NCBI RefSeq assembly: GCF_039727615.1
Contig: NZ_CP152474.1
Coordinates: 4,402,001 to 4,466,000, forward strand
Origin: Leclercia sp. S52
GTDB lineage: Bacteria > Pseudomonadota > Gammaproteobacteria > Enterobacterales > Enterobacteriaceae
Reading direction: 5' to 3'
DNA length: 64,000 nucleotides
Positions 12,185 to 26,467 of the stretch are shown here, piece by piece. The translations under genes and the position numbers were made by a program. Position 1 is the first letter of the stretch; every line of letters begins with the position of its first letter. Below the pieces are notes generated by a model. That model ran no database searches. It was not told the DNA's origin and saw only the letters and a list, made by a program, of their open reading frames with translations.

Positions 12185-15100
12185 TCATTGCTGTGCATCT
12201 TTGCGTGGCTGACGCAGCACTTCATTAATCTGCGGTTTATCGACCGGACCGGTGATGTGATAGCGCAGAATCGAGACTTTGCTCCACAGCGGCCCCAGCA
12301 CTTTACTGGCGGCAAACACCGCCGCGCCGACAATCGGGTTCACGGCAAAGGCCGCTGCCACGCCGACGGTGGCGGAAATTTCCGGGGCCACCACCGCTTC
12401 CATATCCAGTTCGCGACGCACCAGGTTGACGGAGCCTTTCATGGCGATATCCGCCTCCAGCCCGTCGACCAGGGTGTCATCAGTGTGAAGGACCCCGTCT
12501 TTGATCCACGCCGTGCTGCGGATCGAGTCGAAGTAGAAGCCTTCGTTAAAGGTATCGCTGAAGTCAAAGCGCAGCTTGCGCAGCAGGGCGTCGAAGCTGA
12601 GCAGACGCAGCAGCTGTCCTGCATGACCGGTGCTCAGATCGGCGATTTCTCCCTTGCCCAGCCGGGTCTTGAGGATACCGTTCAGCGAGGCTTCGTCAGG
12701 CTTCCACGGCTGAGCGCGCCAGTGCAGATCGTAGTCGAGGTCAAAGGACGAACCGCGAATCGGCGTGGTGATACCGAAATAGTTCGAGGCTGCATCCAGC
12801 TTGTTGCCTTTGATCTGCCCTTTCAGCGAGGTGCGCTGCTCGGTGCCGTTCACCCACTCGCCGTTGGCGGTCAGGCGGCCAAAGCCGGTATCAATCAGCC
12901 CGCCCGCCAGGGTCAGGGTGTTGCCCTTAATGGTGAAGTCGCCATCAATACGACCGTACTTCTGTCCCCACAGCCAGCACTCGGCACAGCGCAGCTGTAA
13001 ATCAGGCCAGCCGCTGAAATTGACCCGCGTGGTGCTGGCTAACGGCGAAACAGGATTACCTTTTCCGGCGGTCGCGGTCGCCGGGTTGAAATAGAGATAG
13101 CGGATCTCCGCCTGCCACGGCGCGGTATCGCGCATCAGCAGGGTGGCGTTAATCTCCCGCCCCTGCGCCTCGACTTTTGAGCCGTTCAGGGTCGGCTGCG
13201 AGACGATGCTCAGGTTATTCCACTGCTGTCCACCCAGCGCCAGGGCGGGAGTGCGCACCGTGATGTGCTGCGGGAACTGCGCCGACTCATCGACATTTTG
13301 TCCGACCCCGCTCTGGAACAGCGCTAACCACTCGGCACCATCCATCGGCGGCAGGTTGAGTTCGACGCCCGCCTGTTCCGGCAGCGGCGGCAGCGTGCGG
13401 CTGTCGCTGGTCCAGATGGCGCGATCCAGCGTCAGCTTGCGGTTCAGCAACCAGCGGCTGTTAAAGTGATTCTTACTACCGGCATTGCCCGTCAGGGTAA
13501 AGCTGTTGAGATCCCCGTCGACGTTCAGTTTCACCGGCAGCGGCTCACCCGCGCTCTTCTCCAGCGGCGACGGCAGGTCGCTGCTGACGTTCTTCAGATC
13601 GCCGCTGATATCCACTTTGTAATGGGCATCGCCACGATAAGGCAGCTCAATCGCCACCTTGCCGTTCCACGGCAGGCGGCCTTCCAGCGCCTGGCTGATG
13701 CTTTTTGGCAGCACATCCATCCGAGAAGGCTGCCAGCTGGCATCCAGATTGATCCCCACCTGATAGGCTTTCTCGCCTTCGGTGGTGGAAAAGTCGATAT
13801 TCACCGGCTGATTAAACCAGCTCGCAGTCAGCGGCCCGCTTTTCAGATCGCCATTCACGAAGCTGAACTGGCCGCTCAGATTGTTAATGGTGCTGTCCAG
13901 CGGCTTGATGAACAGACTGTTATTTTTCAGCCTGACGTCGCCTTTGGCGGTGGTCATGGTGCCGTCGAGCGGGATATCCAGATGTAAGCGAGCATTCACA
14001 TCGCCATCCAACTGGAGCTGCTGGAGCGTGGCACCCAGGGAATCATCCAGCGGCGTCTCGTCAAAATACGGCCCAACGGCTTTTCCGGGGCCGTTGATAT
14101 CGGCGTCGATCAGCAGCTTTTCTTTCGAATAGTCCGGGATCACCGCGGTCAGGTTACTGGCTTTCACCCCGCCCAGCGCCACGCCATCGGTCTTCATCCA
14201 CAACCCGTCATTGATGAAGTTAAGCTCAATATCGAGGTTTTTCAGCGCGGGCCACTCGGGCTGGAAGGCGTAGGTGGCGTTGCGTAACGGCACCAGAACC
14301 TGGAACTGGCCTTCGTTGTGCTTGTAGGGGAACAGGTGCGGGTTACCGCCATACACCAGGGTAGCGTTATCCGCCTGTCCGCCCTGAATAGCACCGCTCA
14401 GGTAGTCCACCAGCGCTTTGCCCATCAGGTTTTCAGGAAAATAGCGCCACGCCTGCGATCCGTCGTCGGTGCTGATGCCCGCCAGGATCCCCAGCCAGGG
14501 TTCATCGCCCGCTGGTTGCAGATAGCGGAAATCCCCCCCGGGCGTGCACCGCTTTGGCTTTGACGTCGATGTCACGTCCGTCAAGCTGGAAACCCTTCTC
14601 GTTCTTCAGCCAGTGGAGGGTGGCGGTGCCTCTCTCTACCTCCAGCGGGGCGCGGAAGACGGTTTCGTAAGGCATTTTCGCATCGCGCATGTTGGCCACC
14701 AGGCGACCATCCTCCACGCTGCCCTGCAGCGTGCCGCTGAAATGCTCGGCCCCCGGCAGCAGCTCCCACTGCTTCCAGGCGAGATCGGTCCAGGCGATGT
14801 TGAAGCGGGTTTTTTCCGTCTCCTGCAGTGGAATATCGAGCGCCAGAGCGTTGATCGCCCCCACCGGCTGGGTGGCCTGCCAGACTTCGCCCAGCGACGG
14901 GGAGAGCTTCGCCGCGATGGTTCGCAGCCCCTCCAGGCCTGACAGCTCCAGATTGCTGGCGCGAATGCGTAGCTCGTCGCTGCGTTTGTTGTTGGCGCCG
15001 CCGACGTCCTGCCCCGGGATCCAGGCCAGAGCCAGGGCTCCGCGCGGCCACGCCTTGTCGTCCATGGTAATGCGCGTATCCGGGATGGCGAACTGCCAGC

Positions 15101-15981
15101 CCTCTTTCTCGCGGGTGACGTGCGCGGTCAGGTTATCGACCGAAAGCTGATGCTGGCGCGCTTTCCCCGGCCAGCTGGCGCCCCCCCTGCTTCAGCCAGA
15201 TATCGCCGCTGGCGAACTGGCCATTGGTGAGAGTCATCCACCCTTCAATGCTGAAGCGCGCGGTTTGCAGCTGCATGTTCTGCTGCACCCACTCACCGAG
15301 CCAGGGTTTGACGTCCACGTCATCGGCCTGCATCCACACTTTGCCGTTATTCAGCAGGCCATTGTCGTCACGCAGATCCATCCGCACCTGCATCACGCCA
15401 TGCTGTCCGTTCAGGCTGGAGAGACTGACCTGGCCTTCCGCACGGTGCCGATCTCTGCCATTGAGCCAGGTAAGCTGGGGGATCGCCAGTTCGGCGCGCT
15501 GTCCGGAGAGAGTAATAAAGCTGATTTCACTGTCGCGCAGATCGAAATGATCGAACTGGCGCAGGAACAGATCGCTGATGCGGTTGGCCTCAAAGCCTTC
15601 GCCCTGATCGTCACTGCGTAGCGGGGTGTTAGTCAGAAACTGCAGCTGATAAAAGGTGAGATCGCGAAACTGCCAGCGCAGGTGCAGCAGGCTTTGCCAC
15701 ACGTCCAGTGCCAGGGTCACGCGCTTAATTTTGAGGTAGCCGCCGTCTTTCAGCTGCGCGTTGATATCGCGCACTTCCAGCGTCGGGCCGAAATTCTGCC
15801 AGCTCGCGTTGAGCTGGCTGGCCGCGACGGGCATGCCGGTCGCGGATTCGATTTTCGCCAGCACCTGCGGACGCCAGGTGTCCAGATGCGGCAATATGAG
15901 ACGCAGCCCGCTTACGAGCAGCGCGACAATCACTATCAGCGTTGCCCCTGTAAGCAGTAAAATCCCCGGCAATCGCCTCAC
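12185..15981 (-). pseudogene. yhdP: AsmA-like envelope protein YhdP, two apparent frameshifts
   Basis: Start ATG at 15981 (MRRLPGILLLTGATLIV, one N-terminal membrane anchor). The frame breaks twice, each in a run of seven C on the plus strand: 15181-15187 (after WLKQGG) and 14533-14539 (after VHARG). Removing one base from each gives one protein of 1,264 residues, matching the E. coli YhdP length, with WLKQGGASWPGKARQHQLS and VHARGDFRYLQPAG at the joins. YhdP is one of the AsmA-like bridge proteins (with TamB and YdbH) that carry phospholipids from the inner to the outer membrane. It lies 45 bp after rng. The breaks look like sequencing errors, because the reading frame is otherwise well kept. 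Confidence 0.93.
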
Positions 15982-16026
15982 GCGTCTCTCCTTGTCAGCC
16001 GTTCTTGTCTCGCAGTGCCCTGCGGA

Positions 16027-17496
16027 TTACATCATCACCACGTCAAACTGCTCCGGGTTATAGAGCGGCTCTATCTGTACCTTTACCTGTTTGCCGACAA
16101 AGATTTCCACTTCTGCCAGCGCGTGGGACTCTTCTCCTTTCAGGGCTTCCGCCACCGAAGGAGAAGCATAGACCAGGAAGCGGTCGGAGTCGTAGGCGTG
16201 ATGCACGCGAACGATCTCACGCATGATCTCGTAGCAGACCGTCTCTACCGTCTTTACCGTGCCGCGGCCGTGGCAGGTCGGGCACTCGTTGCACAGCACA
16301 TGCTCCACGCTTTCACGGGTGCGTTTGCGGGTCATCTCAACCAGACCCAGCTGGGAGAAGCCGTTGATGCTGGTTTTCACGCGATCTTTGCTCAGCGCCT
16401 GCTCCAGGGAGTGCAGCACGCGGCGGCGGTGGTCTTCGTTACTCATATCGATAAAGTCGATGATGATGATGCCACCCAGATTGCGCAGGCGAAGCTGACG
16501 CGCAATGGCCTGCGTCGCTTCAATGTTGGTATTGAAAATGGTGTCGTCCAGATTGCGGTGACCGACAAACGCCCCGGTGTTGATATCCACGGTGGTCATC
16601 GCTTCGGTCTGGTCGATAATCAGATAGCCGCCGGACTTGAGCTCGACCTTGCGCTCCAGCGCGCGCTGGATTTCGTTCTCGACATCATAGAGATCGAAGA
16701 TCGGCTGACGCCCGGTGTAGTGCTCCAGCAGGCCCGGCATTTCCGGAATGTACTCGGCGGTAAATTCGAGCAGCGCGTCATAGGTCAGACGGGAATCGAC
16801 GCGGATGCGATCCAGCTGGGCATCGGCGAAGTCGCGCAGGACGCGCTGGGCAAGGGCCAGCTCACCGTACAGCTGATAGCGGGTCTGGTTGCGTTTTTTA
16901 CGCTCCATCACTTTGGTCCAGACGCGTTTCAGGTAGGCGGCATCCGAGGCCAGATCTTCTTCGCTGATCCCCTCTGCGGCGGTGCGAATGATAAACCCGC
17001 CCTGCTCATCGCAGTACGCGCCGACCACTTTTTTCAGCCGATCGCGCTCGCTTTCGCTCTCGATACGCTGGGAAACGCCAACGTGAGAAGCGCCAGGCAT
17101 AAAGACCAGATAACGGGAAGGTAAGGTGATGTCGGTGGTCAGGCGCGCGCCTTTGGTGCCCAGCGGATCTTTCACCACCTGCACCATCAGATCCTGGCCC
17201 TGACGCACCAGCTCGGAGATATCACGAACGGTAAACTGCTTTTGCTCTTCACCCGCCACGCATTCGGTGTGCGGCATGATATCGGAAGCATGTAAGAAGG
17301 CCGCTTTATCGAGGCCAATATCTACAAATGCCGCCTGCATACCCGGTAGTACACGACTGACACGACCTTTGTAGATATTGCCTACTATTCCGCGCCGCGC
17401 TTCACGCTCGATATGAATTTCCTGAAGAATTCCGCCATCGATATAGGCCACACGGGTTTCCGAGGGCGTTACGTTTACCAACAATTCAGCCGTCAT
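16027..17496 (-). CDS. rng: Ribonuclease G
   Basis: 489 residues starting [16 protein letters not shown], the E. coli length; an upstream in-frame ATG at 17514 adds six unconserved residues. An S1 RNA-binding domain (about 39-128) is followed by the RNase E/G catalytic region with the metal-binding aspartate in IIDFIDM and the zinc-link motif CNECPTC. RNase G matures the 16S rRNA 5' end and degrades some mRNAs. It overlaps the end of maf by 11 bp, so the two are translationally close. Confidence 0.97.
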   Translation of the reverse strand: MTAELLVNVTPSETRVAYIDGGILQEIHIEREARRGIVGNIYKGRVSRVLPGMQAAFVDIGLDKAAFLHASDIMPHTECVAGEEQKQFTVRDISELVRQGQDLMVQVVKDPLGTKGARLTTDITLPSRYLVFMPGASHVGVSQRIESESERDRLKKVVGAYCDEQGGFIIRTAAEGISEEDLASDAAYLKRVWTKVMERKKRNQTRYQLYGELALAQRVLRDFADAQLDRIRVDSRLTYDALLEFTAEYIPEMPGLLEHYTGRQPIFDLYDVENEIQRALERKVELKSGGYLIIDQTEAMTTVDINTGAFVGHRNLDDTIFNTNIEATQAIARQLRLRNLGGIIIIDFIDMSNEDHRRRVLHSLEQALSKDRVKTSINGFSQLGLVEMTRKRTRESVEHVLCNECPTCHGRGTVKTVETVCYEIMREIVRVHHAYDSDRFLVYASPSVAEALKGEESHALAEVEIFVGKQVKVQIEPLYNPEQFDVVMM

Positions 17497-18079
17497 AATT
17501 ATCCCTTCCCTCACGCAGTGAGTTAAAATTGCTCAGCAACTCATACGTTTCCACCAGCGGTAAGCCGACTACGGCGTGATAGCTGCCATTGATCTTCCTG
17601 ACAAAACAGCCACCCAACCCTTGAATACCGTATGCACCTGCTTTATCCATTGGTTCACCGCTGGCGATATAACCGGCGATATCCTCTTCTGTGAGTACTC
17701 TGAACGTGACGTCGGTGACCACCAGGCAATCCAGCACGTGCTGGCGATCTGCCAGCGCGACGGCAGTCATTACCTGATGCGTATGGCCGGACAATTTGCG
17801 CAGCATTCTAAACGCATGCTCATCGTCGTGCGGTTTCTCGAGGACTTCACCATTAAGGATGACGATGGTATCTGCGCCCAGCACCGGTAAATCACGCGGC
17901 ACCTGCGCCACGCCGGCCTGCGCTTTCTCCCGTGCCAGACGGGAAACGTACTGTTGTGCGCTTTCGCCCTCGGCACGTTGCTCTTCAATGCCGGTGACGA
18001 TGCGTTCAAAAGATACCCCTAACTGCGTCAGGAGTTCCTGACGGCGCGGGGAGCCGGAAGCGAGATACAAAGACGTCAT
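17486..18079 (-). CDS. yhdE: dTTP/UTP pyrophosphatase, Maf family (YhdE)
   Basis: 197 residues. It has the Maf signature [11 protein letters not shown] at the N-terminus, the catalytic aspartate region VLGADTIV, and KAGAYGIQG. Maf proteins hydrolyse dTTP, UTP and modified pyrimidine nucleotides and keep them out of nucleic acids. It lies between mreD (9 bp upstream) and rng (overlap), the conserved mre-maf-rng order. Confidence 0.96.
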   Translation of the reverse strand: MTSLYLASGSPRRQELLTQLGVSFERIVTGIEEQRAEGESAQQYVSRLAREKAQAGVAQVPRDLPVLGADTIVILNGEVLEKPHDDEHAFRMLRKLSGHTHQVMTAVALADRQHVLDCLVVTDVTFRVLTEEDIAGYIASGEPMDKAGAYGIQGLGGCFVRKINGSYHAVVGLPLVETYELLSNFNSLREGRDNYDG

Positions 18080-18088
18080 AGAAACCTT

Positions 18089-19593
<1,505 letters not shown>

Positions 19594-19620
19594 AGGCTAT
19601 GCGTACTCTCGCGTCAGAGA

Positions 19621-19647
19621 GAAAGGGTAGCCATCCGCTACCCTTTC
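19621..19647 (-). terminator. Intercistronic stem-loop between mreB and mreC
   Basis: A perfect 11-bp stem, GAAAGGGTAGC / GCTACCCTTTC with a 5-base loop, lies 8 bp after the mreB stop. On the minus strand the second arm ends in CTTTC and not a strong T run, so it is likely a partial terminator or RNA stabiliser giving more MreB than MreCD. Confidence 0.7.
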
Positions 19648-19655
19648 ACACCTGA

Positions 19656-20825
<1,170 letters not shown>

Positions 20826-21018
20826 TTACAAATCGTCGCCTGACTCCCTCAGGGCTGAGAAAAAACAGCGTTCCTCACGTTCATTTGTAACCCGTTAAAG
20901 GTCGCTCACTGTCATTTTGCTCGTCATACATCACGCTACAGGCGCGATATTCTACGTGAAAACTCACCAAACGGCAGGTTAAACAGAGTATCTTTGCGAA
21001 TATTTTTTCACATTGCTG

Positions 21019-22920
21019 TCAAGAGGCTGAGAGGCCGCAAAAAAATCTCCTTGACCCCCCTGTCACTCCGCGCTCTGTCAACGTCTGCCATTCCGTTCGT
21101 GACCGTACGCCCGTAGCAAATACATGCGTTTGCGTTCCCTTGCAGGCTTCGACCAGGCTCTGTACCAGCAGCTGGTTTTCCGTGCGTTTTTCGATATTCC
21201 TTACCAGCCCCGGATGCAGCTTCAACAGCTCTACCTCCAGCGCCTTGATCCAGCTGGTGCTGACCAGCGTCAGACCCGCCTGCGTCACCGCCACACGAGC
21301 CCCCAACGCATTGATCAATCGAACCACCGGCTGTAACCGACTGATGTGTTGACAAACATCCGCCTCTGCAAGTTCAAAAATAATCCGTCTACGCTGCGAT
21401 TTTTCACATTGCATCAGCACATCGCGCAGCCAGCGCTGGAATCGCGGGCGGATTAGAGACTCTACCGTCACCTGCAGCGCCAGATGCTCTTCCGGCCAGA
21501 AGGATAAGAATGGCATCAATCGCGAAATTTGCTGGCGGTCGTACTCTTCCGACAGGCCAAACTGCAGCACCATCGGCAGATACTCCGCCGACACCACCTC
21601 TTCGTTGCCGTCGAAGATGCGGCACAGCAGCTCCCGATGATGGACCTGGCCGTTAGCCAGCACCGCCGGTTTTTGGTAAATCCGCGGCCCGCCGCGGGTA
21701 AGCATCTGTTCAATCAGGGTGCGCCAGCGCACGTTGCCACGCCCTTTTTCCGGCAGGGAGTCATCATAAACCGCCCAGCCGTTGGCCCCCTGCAGCACGG
21801 CATTGCGGGTGGCGGCTTCGGCGTGCTCCATCACCTGCTCGGTGGTCTGGCCGCCGCGCCAGGCGCAGATGCCAATATGCACCATGTCATCGCGATCGAG
21901 CATTTTGCTCGGCGGCAGCGCATCCACCGACTTGAGCAGCAGGCTGGCGATGCTCTCTGACTCTTTCAGGGTGCGGTGCGGCAGCAGCACGGCGTAATCA
22001 CTGCGGTGATAGCGCGCCAGCAGCGCCCCGGGATAGCGCATCATAAAGGTGGAGAGCATATTAATGAGCGTAAACAGATGCTCCTCCGCCACCGCCCTTC
22101 CCCAGTTGTCTTTCAGCAGGTCGAAGTCCGGCAGACGGACAATCATCACTACGCCGTGCGAGCCCACTTTCTCAGGGTCTTCCAGCAGGGTCGCCAGCTG
22201 ATTATCAAAGAAAAGCCGATTGTTAAGGCCGGTTTTGTTGTCCTGGGCGGCATAGGAGCGGATCAGCGTGTCTATCCGGCTGCGCTGGTCGCTGGCAAAC
22301 TGAATTTCGGACAGCAGCACATCCAGCGCGCTACTGGTACGTGACGGCCATTCATAGACGGATCCGCGCACCTGGGCCCCTCGTTCTCCGTTGAGGATCC
22401 GCACCGAGCGCGACTCCAGTAGCTCCTGCCCCGAGAGCTGGCGACGCAGCCAGCGCACCGCCAGAAAAATCAGCACCACCACGAAGATCACCGCCACCGT
22501 CAACGGCGCGGTGGTCATCAGCGAACGAAAATAACTGTTCATGGGGTCCAGATAGGCCAGGCTTATGGTCATACCGGGGTTTTTCAGGGAGGGAACGGTC
22601 AGCTCGAGATTCTGGGGTGGCGCACCGGCCGGTCGATAACTCTTTTGCCCGCTGTGGCTGAAAATGGTTTGTCCGCCCTGTTTAATTTCCACCCGGGTGA
22701 TATCCACCGGGGCCATCAGCTCGTCCAGCTGACGGGTAAGTTCTGGAAAGGGGGTGCTGACAAGGCGGGAGTCAATCACCGAGGCCACGGACTGGACGCG
22801 GTTCGCAAGCTTTCCCTGGATCGCATTATAGAAACTGAGCGAGCAGCCGATCAGGATGACAAAGATGGTCAACCCGGTTAGCAAGGCGATAAAAGCGGAA
22901 AACTTCGTCGATAATCGCAT
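21019..22920 (-). CDS. csrD: RNase E specificity factor CsrD, apparent frameshift near the C-terminus
   Basis: Start MRLSTKFSAFIALLTG at 22920; 18 upstream in-frame residues are not conserved. Two N-terminal membrane segments flank a periplasmic loop, then a HAMP-like region, a degenerate GGDEF domain (HRSDY) and a degenerate EAL domain (RELLCRIF), as expected for CsrD, which directs RNase E to the sRNAs CsrB/CsrC and has no c-di-GMP activity. As given, the frame ends at 21019 with an unconserved tail after GVTGG. Deleting one C from the run 21055-21060 restores GGQGDFFAASQPLDSNVKKY and a stop at 20979, giving 646 residues, exactly the E. coli length. Confidence 0.94.
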   Translation of the reverse strand: MRLSTKFSAFIALLTGLTIFVILIGCSLSFYNAIQGKLANRVQSVASVIDSRLVSTPFPELTRQLDELMAPVDITRVEIKQGGQTIFSHSGQKSYRPAGAPPQNLELTVPSLKNPGMTISLAYLDPMNSYFRSLMTTAPLTVAVIFVVVLIFLAVRWLRRQLSGQELLESRSVRILNGERGAQVRGSVYEWPSRTSSALDVLLSEIQFASDQRSRIDTLIRSYAAQDNKTGLNNRLFFDNQLATLLEDPEKVGSHGVVMIVRLPDFDLLKDNWGRAVAEEHLFTLINMLSTFMMRYPGALLARYHRSDYAVLLPHRTLKESESIASLLLKSVDALPPSKMLDRDDMVHIGICAWRGGQTTEQVMEHAEAATRNAVLQGANGWAVYDDSLPEKGRGNVRWRTLIEQMLTRGGPRIYQKPAVLANGQVHHRELLCRIFDGNEEVVSAEYLPMVLQFGLSEEYDRQQISRLMPFLSFWPEEHLALQVTVESLIRPRFQRWLRDVLMQCEKSQRRRIIFELAEADVCQHISRLQPVVRLINALGARVAVTQAGLTLVSTSWIKALEVELLKLHPGLVRNIEKRTENQLLVQSLVEACKGTQTHVFATGVRSRTEWQTLTERGVTGGSRRFFCGLSAS

Positions 22921-23104
22921 CCTTGAGATTACTCCGTGAGTTGGTGAGGATAGCAAGTGAGCACTAACTTGCAATACGGCATCGGCATACTACCAAATCC
23001 GGTGTATCTGGCAATTTATTGCGTTAAATCGGCATTGCATGTCAATGAGCGAGTATAGTCTCCCAAAATTATTTTCCAATCATCATGCTGAGTAAGGAAT
23101 TCGT

Positions 23105-24079
23105 ATGCAGGCTTTGATCTTAGAACAGCAGGAAGGCAAAACTCTTGCATCAGTGCAATCTATTGAGGAGAGCCGCCTGCCAGAAGGGGCCGTGACCGTT
23201 GATATCGACTGGTCCAGCCTGAATTACAAAGATGCCCTCGCCATTACGGGTACCGGCAAGATCGTTCGTAATTTCCCAATGGTTCCAGGTATCGACTTTG
23301 CGGGCCGCGTACACGCCAGCGAAGATCCGCGTTTCCATGTCGGCCAGCAGGTGCTGCTGACCGGCTGGGGCGTGGGCGAAAATCACTGGGGCGGGCTGGC
23401 CGCGCAGGCTCGCGTCAATGGCGACTGGCTGGTGCCGATGCCGAACGGGCTCGATGGCCGTAAAGCGATGATCATTGGCACCGCCGGGTTTACCGCCATG
23501 CTGTGCGTAATGGCGCTGGAAGAGGCCGGGATCACCCCGCAGTCCGGTGAGGTGGTGGTAACGGGTGCCAGCGGCGGCGTCGGCAGCACCGCGGTCGCCC
23601 TGCTGCATAAGCTGGGCTATCAGGTGGCGGCGGTCTCCGGTCGTGAAAGCACCCATGACTATCTGCGTTCCCTGGGTGCCAGCCGCATTCTGGGCCGCGA
23701 CGAGTTCGCTGAGACCCGTCCGCTGGAGAAACAGATCTGGGCCGGTGCCGTCGATACCGTCGGGGATAAAGTGCTGGCAAAAGTACTGGCGCAGATGAAC
23801 TACGGCGGCTGCGTGGCGGCCTGCGGCCTGGCGGGCGGTTTTGCCCTGCCGACCACCGTGATGCCGTTTATTCTGCGTAACGTCCGTCTGCAGGGTGTCG
23901 ATTCGGTGATGGCCCCGCCAGAGCGCCGCGCCCAGGCCTGGGAACGGCTGGTTCGCGATCTGCCTGCCTCTTTCTATGATCAAAGCGCCACCCAGATTAG
24001 CCTTGAGCAGGCGCCGGAGTATGCTGCGAAGATCGTTAATAACCAGATCCAGGGCCGTACGCTGGTGAAGCTGGGTTAA
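23105..24079 (+). CDS. acuI: NADPH-dependent acrylyl-CoA reductase AcuI
   Basis: 324 residues, MDR (zinc-free quinone-oxidoreductase-like) family, formerly YhdH. The dinucleotide-binding motif is TGASGGVGSTAV (about residues 152-164). AcuI reduces the toxic electrophile acryloyl-CoA to propanoyl-CoA with NADPH. It is divergent from csrD, with 184 bp between them; the start ATG has an AAGGAA Shine-Dalgarno. The protein looks intact. Confidence 0.96.
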   Translation: MQALILEQQEGKTLASVQSIEESRLPEGAVTVDIDWSSLNYKDALAITGTGKIVRNFPMVPGIDFAGRVHASEDPRFHVGQQVLLTGWGVGENHWGGLAAQARVNGDWLVPMPNGLDGRKAMIIGTAGFTAMLCVMALEEAGITPQSGEVVVTGASGGVGSTAVALLHKLGYQVAAVSGRESTHDYLRSLGASRILGRDEFAETRPLEKQIWAGAVDTVGDKVLAKVLAQMNYGGCVAACGLAGGFALPTTVMPFILRNVRLQGVDSVMAPPERRAQAWERLVRDLPASFYDQSATQISLEQAPEYAAKIVNNQIQGRTLVKLG

Positions 24080-24156
24080 TCTTCAAATTTTCGTGACATA
24101 TTCGCTTTAACCCTGCTCCTCCGTCATGCTTAGAAAAACGCATGACGGAGGATGCC

Positions 24157-25159
24157 ATGAAAGTGAAACCCCTGACGGAAGCCGATATCACCGCGGAATC
24201 CGTTTTTATGCTTAAGCGCCGCCAGATCCTGAAAATGCTGGGGATCGGTGCCGGTGCGCTGACGCTCTCGCCTCTCGCCCAGGCCGACCTGCTGGACTGG
24301 TTTAAGGGCAACGATCGTCCGAAAGCCCCCCTCCGGGAAGCCCCTGACCTTTACCCAGCCTGCCCAGTGGCAGAGCAACCTCGCCAAAACTCCCGAAGAT
24401 AAAGTGACAGGCTACAACAACTTCTACGAGTTCGGCCTGGATAAAGCCGATCCGGCCGCTAACGCCGGCAGCCTGAAGACCGATCCCTGGACGCTGAAAA
24501 TCGACGGCGAAGTGGCGAAGCCCCTGACCCTCGATTATAACGATTTGACCACCCGCTTCCCGCTGGAGGAGCGTATTTACCGCATGCGCTGTGTCGAGGC
24601 CTGGTCAATGGTAGTGCCGTGGATTGGTTTTCCGTTGCATAAGCTGCTGGCGATGGTGGAGCCCACCAGCAACGCGAAGTATGTCGCCTTCCAGACCCTT
24701 TATGATCCGGACAACATGCCCGGCCAGAAAGACCGGTTTATCGGTGGTGGACTCGATTACCCTTACGTGGAGGGATTGCGCATTGATGAGGCCATGCACC
24801 CGCTGACGCTGCTCACCGTTGGCGTCTACGGCAAAGCCCTGCCGCCACAAAACGGCGCCCCTGTCCGCCTCACCGTGCCGTGGAAATATGGCTTTAAGGG
24901 CATCAAATCGATCGTCAGCATCAAGCTGACCCGCGAGCGTCCGCCCACCACCTGGAACCTTGCGGCCCCGAACGAGTACGGCTTCTACGCCAACGTGAAC
25001 CCGCACGTGGATCACCCGCGCTGGTCGCAGGCCACCGAGCGGTTTATTGGCTCAGGCGGCGCGCTGGACGTCAAACGTCAGCCGACGCTGCTGTTTAACG
25101 GCTATGCCGACCAGGTGGCGTCCCTCTACCGCGGCCTCGACTTAAAGGAGTTTTTCTAA
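24157..25159 (+). pseudogene. msrP: Periplasmic methionine sulfoxide reductase MsrP, one apparent frameshift
   Basis: Start ATG at 24157 ([15 protein letters not shown]) with GGAGG just upstream. A twin-arginine signal ([19 protein letters not shown]) ends near LAQA. The frame breaks in the C run 24326-24331 after RPKAP; removing one base gives [18 protein letters not shown] and continues to 25159, 333 residues in all (E. coli 334). The molybdopterin-binding cysteine is in [12 protein letters not shown]. MsrP (YedY) uses electrons from MsrQ to repair oxidised periplasmic methionines, for example after HOCl stress. It abuts msrQ directly. In K-12 msrPQ lies elsewhere (yedYZ). Confidence 0.93.
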
Positions 25160-25759
25160 GTGCGTCTGACGGCAAAACAGATTACCTGGCTGAAGGTCGC
25201 CCTGCATCTTGCAGGGCTGCTTCCTTTTATATGGCTATTCTGGGCCATCAACCACGGCGGCCTGAGCGCCGATCCGGCAAAAGATATTCAGCACTTCACC
25301 GGCCGCACTGCGCTGAAATTTTTACTGGCGACCCTGCTGATCTCTCCCCTGGCGCGCTACGCCAAACAGCCTTTGTTGATCCGCACCCGCCGCCTGCTTG
25401 GGCTATGGTGTTTCGCCTGGGCGACGCTGCATCTCACCAGCTATGCGTTTCTTGAGCTGGGGATTAACAATCTGGCCCTGCTGGGGCGCGAACTGGTTAC
25501 CCGTCCTTATTTAACCCTCGGGATTATCAGCTGGGTAATTTTACTGGCGTTGACCCTCACCTCCACCCAGTACGCCCAGCGAAAACTGGGAAGGCGCTGG
25601 CAACTTCTGCATAATTTTGTATATCTTGTCGCGATCCTCGCTCCCATCCACTACCTTTGGTCGGTGAAAATTCTCTCGCCGCAGCCGATCATCTACGCCG
25701 TACTGGCTGGTGTGCTTCTGGCATGGCGTTATAAGAAGTTTCGCCAGTGGTGGCGATAA
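25160..25759 (+). CDS. msrQ: Heme-binding membrane subunit MsrQ
   Basis: 199 residues starting with GTG directly after the msrP stop, so it is translationally coupled. About six membrane helices, ferric-reductase-like, with histidines for heme ([24 protein letters not shown]). It passes electrons from the quinone pool to MsrP. E. coli MsrQ is slightly longer (211). Confidence 0.95.
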   Translation: MRLTAKQITWLKVALHLAGLLPFIWLFWAINHGGLSADPAKDIQHFTGRTALKFLLATLLISPLARYAKQPLLIRTRRLLGLWCFAWATLHLTSYAFLELGINNLALLGRELVTRPYLTLGIISWVILLALTLTSTQYAQRKLGRRWQLLHNFVYLVAILAPIHYLWSVKILSPQPIIYAVLAGVLLAWRYKKFRQWWR

Positions 25760-25992
25760 CGGGCGAAAATGTGCGTATTCCCGCAGATCGCTTAGCCTTC
25801 CTGGGTGTTTATCCGAATGCTGTTGATAATCTTCCCTGATAAGACCAGTATTTAGCTGCCAAATGCTACGAAATCGTTATAATGTGCGACTTTGGTTTCC
25901 CCGAAGGGTTTTTCGGACCCTGAAAGGGTGACAATCGCGTATCGAAGGTATATTTTGTTTTTTACCGGAGAATCGCAGGAGATAGCGGCACA
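25760..25992 (+). promoter_or_regulatory. Upstream region of aroQ-accBC
   Basis: 233 bp. A TATAAT hexamer (25878-25883) is a good -10, but no strong -35 sits 17 bp upstream. The transcribed leader would have small hairpins (CCGAAGGG...TTTTTCGG and CCCTGAAAGGG). In E. coli accBC is transcribed from a distant upstream promoter and repressed by AccB itself; this region is the likely equivalent. Confidence 0.45.
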
Positions 25993-26445
25993 ATGGCTGA
26001 CAAGTTGCACATCTTAGTTTTGAACGGACCGAACCTGAATATGCTCGGCACCCGTGAACCCGAGAAGTACGGCACGCTGACGTTAACCGAGATTGTTAAC
26101 CGTTTGGGTAGCGAAGCGGCGTCACTCAATGTGGAACTTGACCATTTTCAGTCAAACGCGGAGTACGCACTCATCGACCGCATTCATCAGGCTAAAGACT
26201 CCACGGACTATATCCTGATTAATCCGGCCGCGTTTACGCACACCAGTGTTGCTATTCGCGACGCGCTGCTGGCAGTGAGCATCCCATTTATTGAGATCCA
26301 CCTCAGCAACGTGCATGCGCGGGAGCCGTTCCGCCACCACTCCTACCTGTCGGATATCGCCGCTGGCGTCATCTGTGGACTGGGGGCTGACGGTTATTCA
26401 TTCGCTTTACAGACAGCGGTAAAACGCCTGTCACAATCACACTAA
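25993..26445 (+). CDS. aroQ: Type II 3-dehydroquinate dehydratase
   Basis: 150 residues, AroQ family. Motifs: [18 protein letters not shown] (residues about 9-26, catalytic Arg and Tyr), [31 protein letters not shown], and [18 protein letters not shown] with the catalytic His. It dehydrates 3-dehydroquinate to 3-dehydroshikimate in the shikimate pathway, and is unrelated in fold to AroD of E. coli K-12, which lacks aroQ here. It lies 22 bp before accB and is probably cotranscribed with accBC. Confidence 0.96.
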   Translation: MADKLHILVLNGPNLNMLGTREPEKYGTLTLTEIVNRLGSEAASLNVELDHFQSNAEYALIDRIHQAKDSTDYILINPAAFTHTSVAIRDALLAVSIPFIEIHLSNVHAREPFRHHSYLSDIAAGVICGLGADGYSFALQTAVKRLSQSH

Positions 26446-26467
26446 ACAAAGAGTACGGAACCCACTC

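Noticed and set aside
16015..17124. Plus-strand open frame (369 codons) opposite rng.
   Set aside because: Antisense of rng; its composition follows from the codon pattern of the real gene.
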